From Sphaerisporangium rufum (GTDB taxonomy: Bacteria > Actinomycetota > Actinomycetes > Streptosporangiales > Streptosporangiaceae): a stretch of DNA of 64,000 nt. The DNA lies in NCBI RefSeq assembly GCF_016863395.1, contig NZ_BOOU01000007.1, positions 1 to 64,000 of the forward strand, written 5' to 3'. The position numbers and the translations under genes were made by a program. The notes under the pieces were generated by a model. It was given only the letters and a program-made list of their open reading frames with translations. It had not been told where the DNA came from and searched no databases. Positions 17,142 through 25,289 of this stretch are shown here, one piece after another. Every line of letters starts with the position of its first letter. Position 1 is the stretch's first letter.

Positions 17142-18083
17142 TCAGCGGGTGACGTTGGACTGGATCTCGTCGATGATGACGGTCGTCCCGGCCGACACCT
17201 CACCGGGCGGCAGGGTGACGCCGGCCACGTTGGTGGTGACGACCCAGGTCTGGGTGACGGTGATCCGGTAGGGGGCGCCGAGCGAGGAGCGGTTGAACCG
17301 CACCCAGCAGGCTCCGCCCAGGTCGGCGCCCTTGCGGTACTCGGGGCAGCGGGCCAGGCCGTCGTGCACCTCGGCGTCCGCGCCGTGCACCGAGATGTCC
17401 ACCCGGGACGGCCGGGCGACGATGGTGGCGCTGAGGTTGGTCCCGGCGACCTCCGCGGTGACGTCCCGCTCCCCCTGATCCTGCACGCCCACCCAGGTCT
17501 CCAGGCCGACGAACGACCGGCCGCGCGGCGGGTTCAGGGTGATCACCGGGTCGGGCAGCGTGAGGTTGGCCCGGGCGATCAGTGCCAGGTCCACCGGGTC
17601 GATGATCTTGTCGTTGGCGACCGCGGGCGGCTGCGCCCCGACGTACTTCCAGAACGGGTCGGTGCTCATATAGCAGTCCCAGCCCGCGTCGGTGCCGTCG
17701 TCGGTGAGGAACCAGAAGATCTTGCCCGGCTCGCCGGCGTGCGGCGCGATCTCGGCGAGGATCTGCTCGTACCAGTCGCGGGACTCGCGCTGCCCCTCGG
17801 GACCCTCGTGGTGCCAGACGAAGCGGATCCGCTCCGCCCAGTCGCGCATCTCCTCGTAGGTGTACTGCGGCTGGTACCAGCAGTGCGGCGGGTCGAAATC
17901 CACCGGCAGGTTCGGGCTGCCGCCCTTGTATCCGGAGCCGCTGAGGCGCACCAGGTTCTTGACGTACACGCTGAAGTTCTTGCCGTCGCCGGAGCCTCCG
18001 CCCGGCGGCTGGGCCGCGGCGGGCAGGGCGAGCGCCGCGGCCAGCGTCGCCGACAGCGCGAGGACGGTGAGCAGTCTTCTCAT
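17142..18083 (-). CDS. Secreted four-cysteine protein of Tad cluster 2
   Basis: This 313-residue exported protein has a signal peptide of about 24 residues ending LPAAAQ. It is paralogous to 141-1082, with matching length, four cysteines (PHCWYQ, WDCYMS, ARCPEY, GACWVR) and tail. Start 18083 overlaps the lipoprotein stop (ATGA) and has AAGGAG eight bases upstream. It converges with eccC1, with 114 bp between the stops. The family is unrecognised. The conserved link to Tad operons suggests a surface-exposed partner of the pilus. Confidence 0.8.
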   Translation of the reverse strand: MRRLLTVLALSATLAAALALPAAAQPPGGGSGDGKNFSVYVKNLVRLSGSGYKGGSPNLPVDFDPPHCWYQPQYTYEEMRDWAERIRFVWHHEGPEGQRESRDWYEQILAEIAPHAGEPGKIFWFLTDDGTDAGWDCYMSTDPFWKYVGAQPPAVANDKIIDPVDLALIARANLTLPDPVITLNPPRGRSFVGLETWVGVQDQGERDVTAEVAGTNLSATIVARPSRVDISVHGADAEVHDGLARCPEYRKGADLGGACWVRFNRSSLGAPYRITVTQTWVVTTNVAGVTLPPGEVSAGTTVIIDEIQSNVTR

Positions 18084-18733
18084 CTCTGACACTCCTTGGC
18101 CGCCGGATGATCGCCGGGAAGCACCCGGTAGGCGTACAGGAGCCACCGGTCCCCTTCGAGTCGCATGGTGATCCACATCGTGTAACGGGAGGTCTTCTGC
18201 CGGCCGAACGACCAGGAGACGCCGCCGGTGGCCAGGCTCCTGGTACCGGCCTTGGACTCGTCGCCGCAGCCGACCAGGGTGACGCGGTCGCCGTCCGCCG
18301 CGTGCACCCGCACGTTGCGGGCCCGGATCGTCCCGACCGGGACCACCTTCTCCGCCGCCCACCCGGTCACCACCCGGCCGAGGGCGGCGTTCTGGCTGCC
18401 GGGCGCCCAGGACAGCAGGGCCCGGTAGCGGGCGTCCCGGCCGCCGGTCGCCACGGCGTACCACCAGGACCGCCACACCTGGCGGAAGGCGTCCAGGGCT
18501 TCGGCGCCCGCGCCGGTGGCGGGCCGGGCCTGGAAGCCGACGGTGAAGCCGTCGGGGAAGTCCAGCGCGTCCGCCGCGGCCGGGCTCGCGGCCGGGCTCG
18601 CGGCCGGCGACGCGGCGGCGGGACGGTTCTGGGCACGGCCCTTCGGGGTGAAGGTGTAGGTCTCCCGCGCGCACGCCGCGGCGGACAGGGCGACGACCAG
18701 GACCAGCGAACCGGTCACCGCTACTTTCCGCAT
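18080..18733 (-). CDS. Lipoprotein of Tad cluster 2
   Basis: This 217-residue predicted lipoprotein has its lipobox at LSAAAC (Cys21), an Ala/Ser/Pro linker with repeated AASPA units, and a globular domain with GWAAEKVVPVG and a terminal AKECQR. It is paralogous to 1142-1819. GAGGGA lies six bases before ATG 18733. It is the first of a coupled pair with the secreted protein and starts 48 bp after the LysM/BTAD gene ends. Confidence 0.8.
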   Translation of the reverse strand: MRKVAVTGSLVLVVALSAAACARETYTFTPKGRAQNRPAAASPAASPAASPAAADALDFPDGFTVGFQARPATGAGAEALDAFRQVWRSWWYAVATGGRDARYRALLSWAPGSQNAALGRVVTGWAAEKVVPVGTIRARNVRVHAADGDRVTLVGCGDESKAGTRSLATGGVSWSFGRQKTSRYTMWITMRLEGDRWLLYAYRVLPGDHPAAKECQR

Positions 18734-18781
18734 CTTCAGTCCCTCAAAGGCCGATATTTCACACTATTTGGTGATCGAATG

Positions 18782-21700
18782 CTAGCCAGCCGCCCGTTCG
18801 TGCACCGGCGAAGGCAGCAATTCCTCGATGAGCGCCTCGGTCTCCGGCACCAGCCGGCCCCAGTAGCGGGAGGCGGCGGCCCGCTGCCGCAGCGTGCCGA
18901 CCCACAACTGCAGCGCCGCCTGGTCGCCGGTGGCGTGCGCGGCGCGCAGCAGGTCGCGCCACAACCCCTCGTCCCCCTCCGACACCCGCAGGCCGCCCAG
19001 CGCGGCGGCGATCGCGCCCTCCGGATCCCCCGACTCCCGGCGCAGCGCGCACAGCCGCCGCGCCGCGTCCGACACCCGGGCGGTGACCTCCTCGGTCACC
19101 GGGTCGGCCGCCGCCCACACGTAGCGGTCCGCCGGGCGGCCGGCCATCAGCGGCCCGCGCACCAGCGTGAGGGCGTCCTCCAGGATGTCGGCCTCCCGCG
19201 CCGGGTCGCGCCGCGACAGGCGGACCAGTTCCAGGAACAGCTGCCAGTCCACCCGTACCTCGGGCCCCAGGTGCAGCCGGCCCTCGGCGTCGGCGTACAG
19301 GTTGAACCGGCCGGCGCCGTCGGTGCCGAGCCACTCCTGCGCGCGGGCGATGGTGGCGTCCCGCACCGAGGTCTCCACCCCGCGCGGCCACAGCGCGCCG
19401 CCCAGGACGTTCGGGTGCACCCCGCCGGGGTGGGTGGCCAGGTACGCCAGCAGCTCCGAGCACAGCGGGACGCGGCCCTCCTCCAGCGACCGCGGCGCGA
19501 GCACCCGCACCGGGCCGAGGACGAGCACCTCGGCGGCCGGCCGGAACGACGGCCGCAGCTGGGCGGCGGCCGGACCGCCGGGCTCGGGCTCGGGCAGCGG
19601 CACCCCGCCCGCGCCGGTGGCCCGGAACAGCTCGATCACCCGCGCGTACTGCGCCTCGGGCAGCAGTTGGCCGGCCACGTCGAAGCCGAGCGCCCGGACA
19701 CCGGCCCGCCCGTCGGCGGCCACCTCCCAGGTCCACACCGCGCCGGGCACGCCGTCGCCGGCGACCAGGTAGCCGGAGGACAGCCGGGTGCCGGTACGGG
19801 CCAGCTCGGCGAGCCGGGCGGCCTCCTCGGCGGTGGGCGGCACCGCCGACAGCAGGTAGGTGGGCATCCACGCCTCGCCCTGGCCGCCCCGGGCCCGGCC
19901 GGTGAGCACCGAGTCGGTGCCGGCGGCGGCCAGCGCCCGCCGGACCTCCTCGGTGCGCGCGGCGAGCCCCGGCAGCGCCTCGGCCAGGCTGCCGGCCACG
20001 GTGATCCGATCCGGGGCGACCATCGCCAGCTCGGGGGCGAACCCGACCAGGACGAGCCGCATGTGGTCCGACCAGCGGTTGGTGGCCAGCTCGACCGCCA
20101 CCGCGGCGAGCGCGGCCGACACCACCTCCGGCGGGCCGGTCAGGTTGATCAGACCGTGCGCGGTCTCCAGGTCGATGAGCACCCGGCCGCCGTCGTTGGT
20201 GCCGATGGAGACCAGCCCCGGGTAGGGGGCCAGCACGCCGGCCACCGCCTGCTCGCTGAGCAGGTGCCCGTCGCGGGCCGACAGCCGCCACAGCCGCCCG
20301 TCGTCCACGGCGGTCCACGGCGCCGGCACGTCCTTGTCGCCGGGGTGGATCCACAGATCGATGTGGGTCGGCGCCAGGAAGGCCCCGAACACGGCCGGCG
20401 GCGTGCGCCCCTGGGCGGCCAGTTCCTTGCTCAGGTGGCGCAGCCCGACGTCCAGCAGCCGGCTGCCCGCCGCGTCGGCGGCCAGCATCAGGGCGGCCTG
20501 CGCCAGCGCCGCCTCGCCGGTGGGCACCGGCAGCCGGCGGCCGAACGCGCGGGCCCACAGCTGCTCGCGGCGGCGGCGGCCGAGCGCCGCGAGCAGGCCG
20601 GCGGCGGCCAGCGAGCCGGCGGCGACGAAGTCGGGGATCATCGCGGCCAGGTCCGGCCCGGCGTCCACGGCCCGCTGCTGCCGGACGTTCGCCGTGACCT
20701 CGGGATCACCGGTCGCCGGCCGCGACCAGCGCACGTTCTGGGTGGCCTGCGGGTCGTCGGCGCCCTGCCGCTCGGCGGCCACCGGGGTGCGCGCGCGGTC
20801 CCGGGCCGCGTCCGCGTCACGCACCGCGTCACCGGAGCCGTCGGCCAGCGTCGGCCGGTCGGGGACCAGCGGGGTGCGCGCCCGGTCCCGCGCGGCGTCG
20901 GCGTCCAGGGTCGCGTCGTCGGACCCGCCGGTGCCGTCCGGCAGCGCCCGCCGCCCGGTGCCCGGCTCGTCGGGGCGGTCGGCCTTCGCGTGGCCGCCCA
21001 CGTAGTCGGTGCGGCCGTCGGACTGCTCGGGCCTGCCGGGGTGCCGCTCCAGGGTCTCCGCGCGCTCCTCGTCGACCGAGACGACGTGCACGCCGGTGGC
21101 GTCGTCCGGCATGTCCAGCACCCAGCCGATCCGGATCAGGCTGGCGATGTGCAGCTTGCTGCCGTCCGGCTGCTCGCGGTGCTCGTTCAGCTTGTAGATC
21201 TCGCGGTACCTGCGGCCCTCGCCCAGGCACTTCTCGGCGATCTCCCACAGGCTCTCGTGATGCCGCCCGCGCGGCGGCTGCACCACGTACACCTTCTTGG
21301 TCTTCTTGACCGGTGTCAGCCGCGCCTCCGCAGCGCCCGTCCCCTCGCCCGTCCCCGCGTCCGACTCGGCCCTGGCGTCGATGACCGACACCGTGGCGGC
21401 CGGGGCCTTGCCCGGCACCACGGCGCTGACGATCGGCGCGACCGCCGCGGTGGCGGTGAACAGCAGCAGCGCGGCGGTGACCAGCCGGTGCGCCACCGCC
21501 TGGGTGCCGCGCGCGAACGGGACGCGGGCCGGCACCCCGACCCGGCGGACGCCGGACCACAGCTCGACCAGCACGCACACCACGAGTTGCAGCCAGGCCA
21601 GCCAGACCAGCACCGACAGCATGTCGATGATGGTCTCCACGCCGACCTGCCGGGTCAGCGCCTCGATCGAGAACCCGCCCTCCGGCAGCGGCGAGCCGAA

Positions 21701-21820
21701 AACGCGGATCAGCCCGTACGGCACCCCGGCCACCAGGGCCAGCAGCGCGACGACGGCGAGCACGCCGAGCAGGATGTCGGTGGCCGACCGTCCCTGGACG
21801 CGTACGGGTGGTGTTGCCAT
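18782..21820 (-). CDS. Membrane protein with LysM and C-terminal BTAD (SARP-like) domains, Tad cluster 2
   Basis: This 1012-residue paralogue of 1968-5096 has three N-terminal hydrophobic segments, a LysM-like domain (about 172-237, VYVVQPPRGRHHESLWEIA), a charged linker with two copies of DADAARDRARTP, another hydrophobic segment, and a C-terminal winged-helix/BTAD region (from about 763, VLVLGPVRVL). Start 21820 lies 5 bp after the TadG-like gene, with an AGGGG element very close to the ATG, so translation may be coupled. A DNA-binding type regulator domain in a membrane protein inside a pilus operon is unusual. The domain may work as a protein-interaction or signalling module instead. Confidence 0.85.
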   Translation of the reverse strand: MATPPVRVQGRSATDILLGVLAVVALLALVAGVPYGLIRVFGSPLPEGGFSIEALTRQVGVETIIDMLSVLVWLAWLQLVVCVLVELWSGVRRVGVPARVPFARGTQAVAHRLVTAALLLFTATAAVAPIVSAVVPGKAPAATVSVIDARAESDAGTGEGTGAAEARLTPVKKTKKVYVVQPPRGRHHESLWEIAEKCLGEGRRYREIYKLNEHREQPDGSKLHIASLIRIGWVLDMPDDATGVHVVSVDEERAETLERHPGRPEQSDGRTDYVGGHAKADRPDEPGTGRRALPDGTGGSDDATLDADAARDRARTPLVPDRPTLADGSGDAVRDADAARDRARTPVAAERQGADDPQATQNVRWSRPATGDPEVTANVRQQRAVDAGPDLAAMIPDFVAAGSLAAAGLLAALGRRRREQLWARAFGRRLPVPTGEAALAQAALMLAADAAGSRLLDVGLRHLSKELAAQGRTPPAVFGAFLAPTHIDLWIHPGDKDVPAPWTAVDDGRLWRLSARDGHLLSEQAVAGVLAPYPGLVSIGTNDGGRVLIDLETAHGLINLTGPPEVVSAALAAVAVELATNRWSDHMRLVLVGFAPELAMVAPDRITVAGSLAEALPGLAARTEEVRRALAAAGTDSVLTGRARGGQGEAWMPTYLLSAVPPTAEEAARLAELARTGTRLSSGYLVAGDGVPGAVWTWEVAADGRAGVRALGFDVAGQLLPEAQYARVIELFRATGAGGVPLPEPEPGGPAAAQLRPSFRPAAEVLVLGPVRVLAPRSLEEGRVPLCSELLAYLATHPGGVHPNVLGGALWPRGVETSVRDATIARAQEWLGTDGAGRFNLYADAEGRLHLGPEVRVDWQLFLELVRLSRRDPAREADILEDALTLVRGPLMAGRPADRYVWAAADPVTEEVTARVSDAARRLCALRRESGDPEGAIAAALGGLRVSEGDEGLWRDLLRAAHATGDQAALQLWVGTLRQRAAASRYWGRLVPETEALIEELLPSPVHERAAG

Positions 21821-21825
21821 GTCCC

Positions 21826-22254
21826 CTATCCCAGACCTGTCCGCGGGCCTGCGGTGGCGGTGGCCCGCATGGTCCCGCCGCCGAAGCCGATGATGGTCAG
21901 GAAGTATGCCTGCCACCGCAGGGTCACCGACACGGTGACCTCCTGACCGCCGCCGCCCACCGCGCAGGACTGCAGCGCGGCGGACGGATCGGCGTGCTGG
22001 CCGAGGATGGCGGCGGCCTTGTCACAGGCCTGGCCGTCGTCCAGCAGCCGCACCTGGCCGGTCTCGCGCAGGTGGTCGACGTCGATGCTGTCGGCGCCGG
22101 CGCGGGCCGCCTGTTCGGCGATGTCCGCGGCGCGCAGCCGGGCGTTGATGGCCCCGCCGCCGTCGACCAGCAGGCCGGCCAGGATCAGCACGGCGATGCT
22201 GAACAGCACGGTGAACGCGGCGATGCTCCCCCGCTCGCCGTCCGGCGATCTCAT
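21826..22254 (-). CDS. TadG-like pilus assembly protein 2
   Basis: This 142-residue protein starts MRSPDGERGSIAAF and has one transmembrane helix and the AINARLRAADIAEQAAR motif shared with 5245-5688. Two cysteines lie in the outer domain. Start 22254 has GGGAGGG five bases upstream. A 110-bp gap separates it from the TadE gene, whereas cluster 1 has an overlap there. It is probably a minor pseudopilin or assembly factor. Confidence 0.82.
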   Translation of the reverse strand: MRSPDGERGSIAAFTVLFSIAVLILAGLLVDGGGAINARLRAADIAEQAARAGADSIDVDHLRETGQVRLLDDGQACDKAAAILGQHADPSAALQSCAVGGGGQEVTVSVTLRWQAYFLTIIGFGGGTMRATATAGPRTGLG

Positions 22255-22364
22255 CGCAGCCCTCCCCGGCCGTAGCGGCCCCCGTCGCATCGGATTCTCG
22301 CCGATCTTCCCGACAACCTGCCTGCAATTTCCTAACACTTCCGGCACATCCGGCGGACCGTGGC

Positions 22365-22784
22365 TCAGTCCACCCGGCGGAACTGCTCCAGCGGCGCCAC
22401 CGCCGTGCTGGACATGCTCTTCACCGCCGAGAACCCGAACCCCGCGACGCTGCCCAGATCCACCTGGCAGGTGACCTCGACCCGCACCGAGCCGCCGGGC
22501 CGCCAGTCGCCGGAGGTGCTGACGCCCGGCGCCCCGCCGCAGCCGCCGTCCAGCGACGCGGCCGCCGCGGCGCTCGCCGCCGACTGCGCCGCGCCGAAGT
22601 CGCGCTCCACCGAGGCGGCCCGCGCGGCGTCCCGCGCCGCGCCGTTCACCTCGCCCTGTGCCTCGACGATCCGGCCCGCGCCGACCAGCAGCAGCAGGAA
22701 GAGCAGGAACACCGGCGCGAGCAGCACCATCTCCACCGACATCGACCCCCGGTCACCGGCCGTCGCGGCTGCCCGGCGCCTCAC
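22365..22784 (-). CDS. TadE-like minor pseudopilin 2a
   Basis: This 139-residue protein is the counterpart of 5685-6092. A basic leader is followed by DRGSMSVEMVLLAPVFLLF, then GRIVEAQGEVNGAARDAAR. GTG at 22784 overlaps the previous stop (GTGA) and has GGAGG six bases upstream. It ends VAPLEQFRRVD, like VVPLERFRRVR in cluster 1. Confidence 0.87.
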   Translation of the reverse strand: MRRRAAATAGDRGSMSVEMVLLAPVFLLFLLLLVGAGRIVEAQGEVNGAARDAARAASVERDFGAAQSAASAAAAASLDGGCGGAPGVSTSGDWRPGGSVRVEVTCQVDLGSVAGFGFSAVKSMSSTAVAPLEQFRRVD

Positions 22785-23236
22785 TGGCAGCCTCCGCTGC
22801 CGTCGTCGGGCCGGAAGCACTCGATCGGGCCGCCGAAGGTGGAGCTGATCCGGAACGACATGCCGGGCAGCAGCGGGACCACCGCGACGGCGTCCCCTTC
22901 CACCGTCACGCCGCGCTGGTCCCCGCGCTGCCAGGACCGCACGGTCACCGCCTGCAGCATCTTCGGGCCAACGGTGCGCACGATGGTGCGCGCCTTGGCC
23001 TCCGCCGCGCCCTGCCAGCCGGCCGAGCCGGTGCCGGCCGACCGGGCGATCCGGGCGCCCTCCCGCGAGGCGGCGTCCGCCACCTGCCGGCCGTGGAAGA
23101 CCAGGGTGAACTGGACGATCAGCAGGATGACCACCAGTACCACCGGCATGATCAACGCCAGCTCGATGATCGAGGCGCCCCGCTCGCCGTCCCCGCGCCG
23201 CAGTCGGCGGCGCAGCGCCGAGACGTCAGTCGGCAC
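22781..23236 (-). CDS. Second TadE/TadF-like pseudopilin, present only in cluster 2
   Basis: This protein of about 151 residues has ERGASIIELALIMPVVLVV, a TadE-type leader with Glu in the hydrophobic helix, followed by GRQVADAASREGARIAR. Two cysteines lie near the C-terminus. GTG codons at 23236, 23242 and 23248 compete as starts because the region is a GGCGGT repeat without a clear ribosome-binding site. I chose 23236, which overlaps flp2 by 11 bp. Cluster 1 has no equivalent between flp and tadE. Confidence 0.8.
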   Translation of the reverse strand: MPTDVSALRRRLRRGDGERGASIIELALIMPVVLVVILLIVQFTLVFHGRQVADAASREGARIARSAGTGSAGWQGAAEAKARTIVRTVGPKMLQAVTVRSWQRGDQRGVTVEGDAVAVVPLLPGMSFRISSTFGGPIECFRPDDGSGGCQ

Positions 23237-23468
23237 CGCCACCGCCACCGCCGCCGCCGCCGAAGTTGCTCTGGATCTCCGCCTGCTTGCTCTTGACGAG
23301 CTGGGAGATCAGGGTGGCCAGGCCGAGCGCGACACCCGCGATGATCGCGGTGATGATCACCCACTCCACGGCGGAGGCGCCCCGGCTCGGCGCGGTACGG
23401 GCGCGGTCCAGCCGCACCCGGAGGATGGCCACCAGGTAGGCGACCATCGGCGAGTCGAGAATCTTCAT
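23226..23468 (-). CDS. flp: Flp-family major pilin 2
   Basis: This 80-residue pilin has processing site RG/ASAVEWV, the same core helix as flp1 and a tail of Gly residues ending AD. ATG 23468 is preceded by an AGAGGGGA element about 9 nt away. It lies 16 bp after tadC2. Prepilin processing requires a TadV peptidase that is not encoded in this window. Confidence 0.92.
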   Translation of the reverse strand: MKILDSPMVAYLVAILRVRLDRARTAPSRGASAVEWVIITAIIAGVALGLATLISQLVKSKQAEIQSNFGGGGGGGGGAD

Positions 23469-23484
23469 CGGGACACGTCCCCTC

Positions 23485-24396
23485 TCATGATCCCAGCATT
23501 TTCATCGCGGCCGGGAAGCTCAGAAAGATGAGAAACCCGGCGCACAGCAGGAGTTGGGCCACCAGCATCGACTGGGACCGCTCCCCCGCCTGCCCCTCGA
23601 TGTCGGCCAGCTCGCGCCGGCGCATCGTCTCGGCCCGCGCGGCCAGCGACTGCCTGACCTTCGCGCCGTCCTCCGCCACCAGGCCGAGCGCGGACGACAG
23701 GTCGCGCAGCTCGTCCAGGTCCACCTCCTCGCCCAGCTGGCCGAGCGCCTGCCACGGCGTGATGCCGACGATGCGGGCGTTGGACAGCGCGTCGCGGATC
23801 CGCCACATCGCCCACCCCTGCCCCAGAGAAGACGCCATCATCAACGCCTCCGGGACACCGCGGCCGCCGGCCAGGTTCATCGCCACCAGATCGAGGAACG
23901 CCCCCACCACGTGGCGGAAGTCGCGGCGGCGCTTGGCGGCGTCCCGCTTGAGCTGCAGGTCCGGCAGCATGAAGAACAGCCCCGCCAGCAGCAGCGCCGA
24001 CCACAGCGGCACCGAGAGCTGGAAGTCCCACCCCATGAGCGGGATCCACGCGGCCAGGATGGGCGCGGCCAGCAGCCCGGCGGCGGCGAGCAGGCACTTG
24101 GTGGCCAGGTATCCCTCGAACGACCGGCCGAGCAGCGCCAGGTCGGCGCGGGCCGAGCGCACCTCCCAGCCGCGCGCGGCGTAGAAGGCGGCCATCGACT
24201 CGCCGACCCGGCGGCGCAGCGGGCTGAGCTCCTCGCGGGTGGTCACCACGCTGATCCGGGGCCCGCCGCCGCCCTGCCGCACGGCGTCGGCGGCCATCAG
24301 CCGGGCGGCGAGCCCGGGCCGGGCCGGGAACAGCGCGCGCAGCAGCAGGAAGACGCCGAGGCCGATGATCGCGCCGCCGATGAGCGGGGCGGTCAC
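23485..24396 (-). CDS. tadC: TadC-like type II secretion F-domain membrane protein 2
   Basis: This 303-residue paralogue of 6323-7249 has N-terminal and central membrane helices, a T2SSF domain with FRHVVGAFLDLVAMNLAGG, and the terminal PAAMKMLGS also found in copy 1. GTG 24396 overlaps the tadB2 stop (GTGA). It is the assembly platform partner of TadB2. Confidence 0.9.
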   Translation of the reverse strand: MTAPLIGGAIIGLGVFLLLRALFPARPGLAARLMAADAVRQGGGGPRISVVTTREELSPLRRRVGESMAAFYAARGWEVRSARADLALLGRSFEGYLATKCLLAAAGLLAAPILAAWIPLMGWDFQLSVPLWSALLLAGLFFMLPDLQLKRDAAKRRRDFRHVVGAFLDLVAMNLAGGRGVPEALMMASSLGQGWAMWRIRDALSNARIVGITPWQALGQLGEEVDLDELRDLSSALGLVAEDGAKVRQSLAARAETMRRRELADIEGQAGERSQSMLVAQLLLCAGFLIFLSFPAAMKMLGS

Positions 24397-25289
24397 CGGG
24401 CCACCCCCGGTTCGGCGGCCGGCGCCGGCGCGACCCGGGCGAGCATCCGCTCGGGCTTCTCGAACTTGGCCAGCCGCCGCATCCAGGCGAATCCCGCGCC
24501 GAAGAAGCCGGCGACCACCAGCAGCACGAGCTGGCCCAGCAGGCCCTGGTACTCGCTCACGTAGGACGGGTTGAAGACGATCAGCAGTGCGGCGAAGCCC
24601 AGCGAGGCGCCCACCACGATCTGCACGCTGCGCCGGGTGGACCGCCGCTCGGCCTCGACCTTGCGCCGCACGTCCAGCTCCTCGCGGGCCGATCCGGCCA
24701 GCGCTCCGAGCACCTCGCGCAGGCCCGGCCCGCGCAGCTTGGCGTTCAGGATCAGCGCGGCGATGACCAGGTCGGCCGACGGGTCGTCGATGTCGTCGGC
24801 GAAGCGGTGCAGGGCGTCCGGCAGCGGCATCCGGGTGTGCAGCCGGTCGACCATGGCGATCAGGTGCGGCTGCAGGTTGGGCGCGGCGGCGCGCACCGAG
24901 GCCGGGATGGCCTGCTCCAGCCCGGCGGCGCCCGCGATGGTGTCGCGCAGCGACTCGGTCCAGGCGGCGAGCGCCTCCAGGTTGCGCATGCCGACGCGCT
25001 CCTCGGCCGCGCCGCCGGTCAGGCCGTGCCACCCGAGCACCAGCAGGGCCGAGCCGATGGCGATCACCGGCCAGCGGGTGACGATGAGGACGATCCCGCC
25101 CACCACCACCGCGATGCCGATCCGGGTGGACAGCCGGCGGGCCCGCCGGCGCAGCTCCTCCGACCGGTCCGGCCGGGCCGGGCGGCCCCGGCTGCCGATG
25201 AAGAAGGCGACCAGGGTGAACAGACCGCCGCCGATCGCCGCCCCGCCGAGCAGGATGAGCAGCATCTGGGCCACCGGCGAGGCGCTCAT
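24393..25289 (-). CDS. tadB: TadB-like type II secretion F-domain membrane protein 2
   Basis: This 298-residue paralogue of 7242-8159 has a T2SSF domain and the shared AWTESLRDTIAGAAGLEQAIP segment. ATG 25289 overlaps the tadZ2 stop (ATGA) and has GGAG six bases upstream. In cluster 1 a tadA gene stands between tadZ and tadB. Here there is none, and the 4-bp overlap leaves no scar. Confidence 0.9.
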   Translation of the reverse strand: MSASPVAQMLLILLGGAAIGGGLFTLVAFFIGSRGRPARPDRSEELRRRARRLSTRIGIAVVVGGIVLIVTRWPVIAIGSALLVLGWHGLTGGAAEERVGMRNLEALAAWTESLRDTIAGAAGLEQAIPASVRAAAPNLQPHLIAMVDRLHTRMPLPDALHRFADDIDDPSADLVIAALILNAKLRGPGLREVLGALAGSAREELDVRRKVEAERRSTRRSVQIVVGASLGFAALLIVFNPSYVSEYQGLLGQLVLLVVAGFFGAGFAWMRRLAKFEKPERMLARVAPAPAAEPGVAR

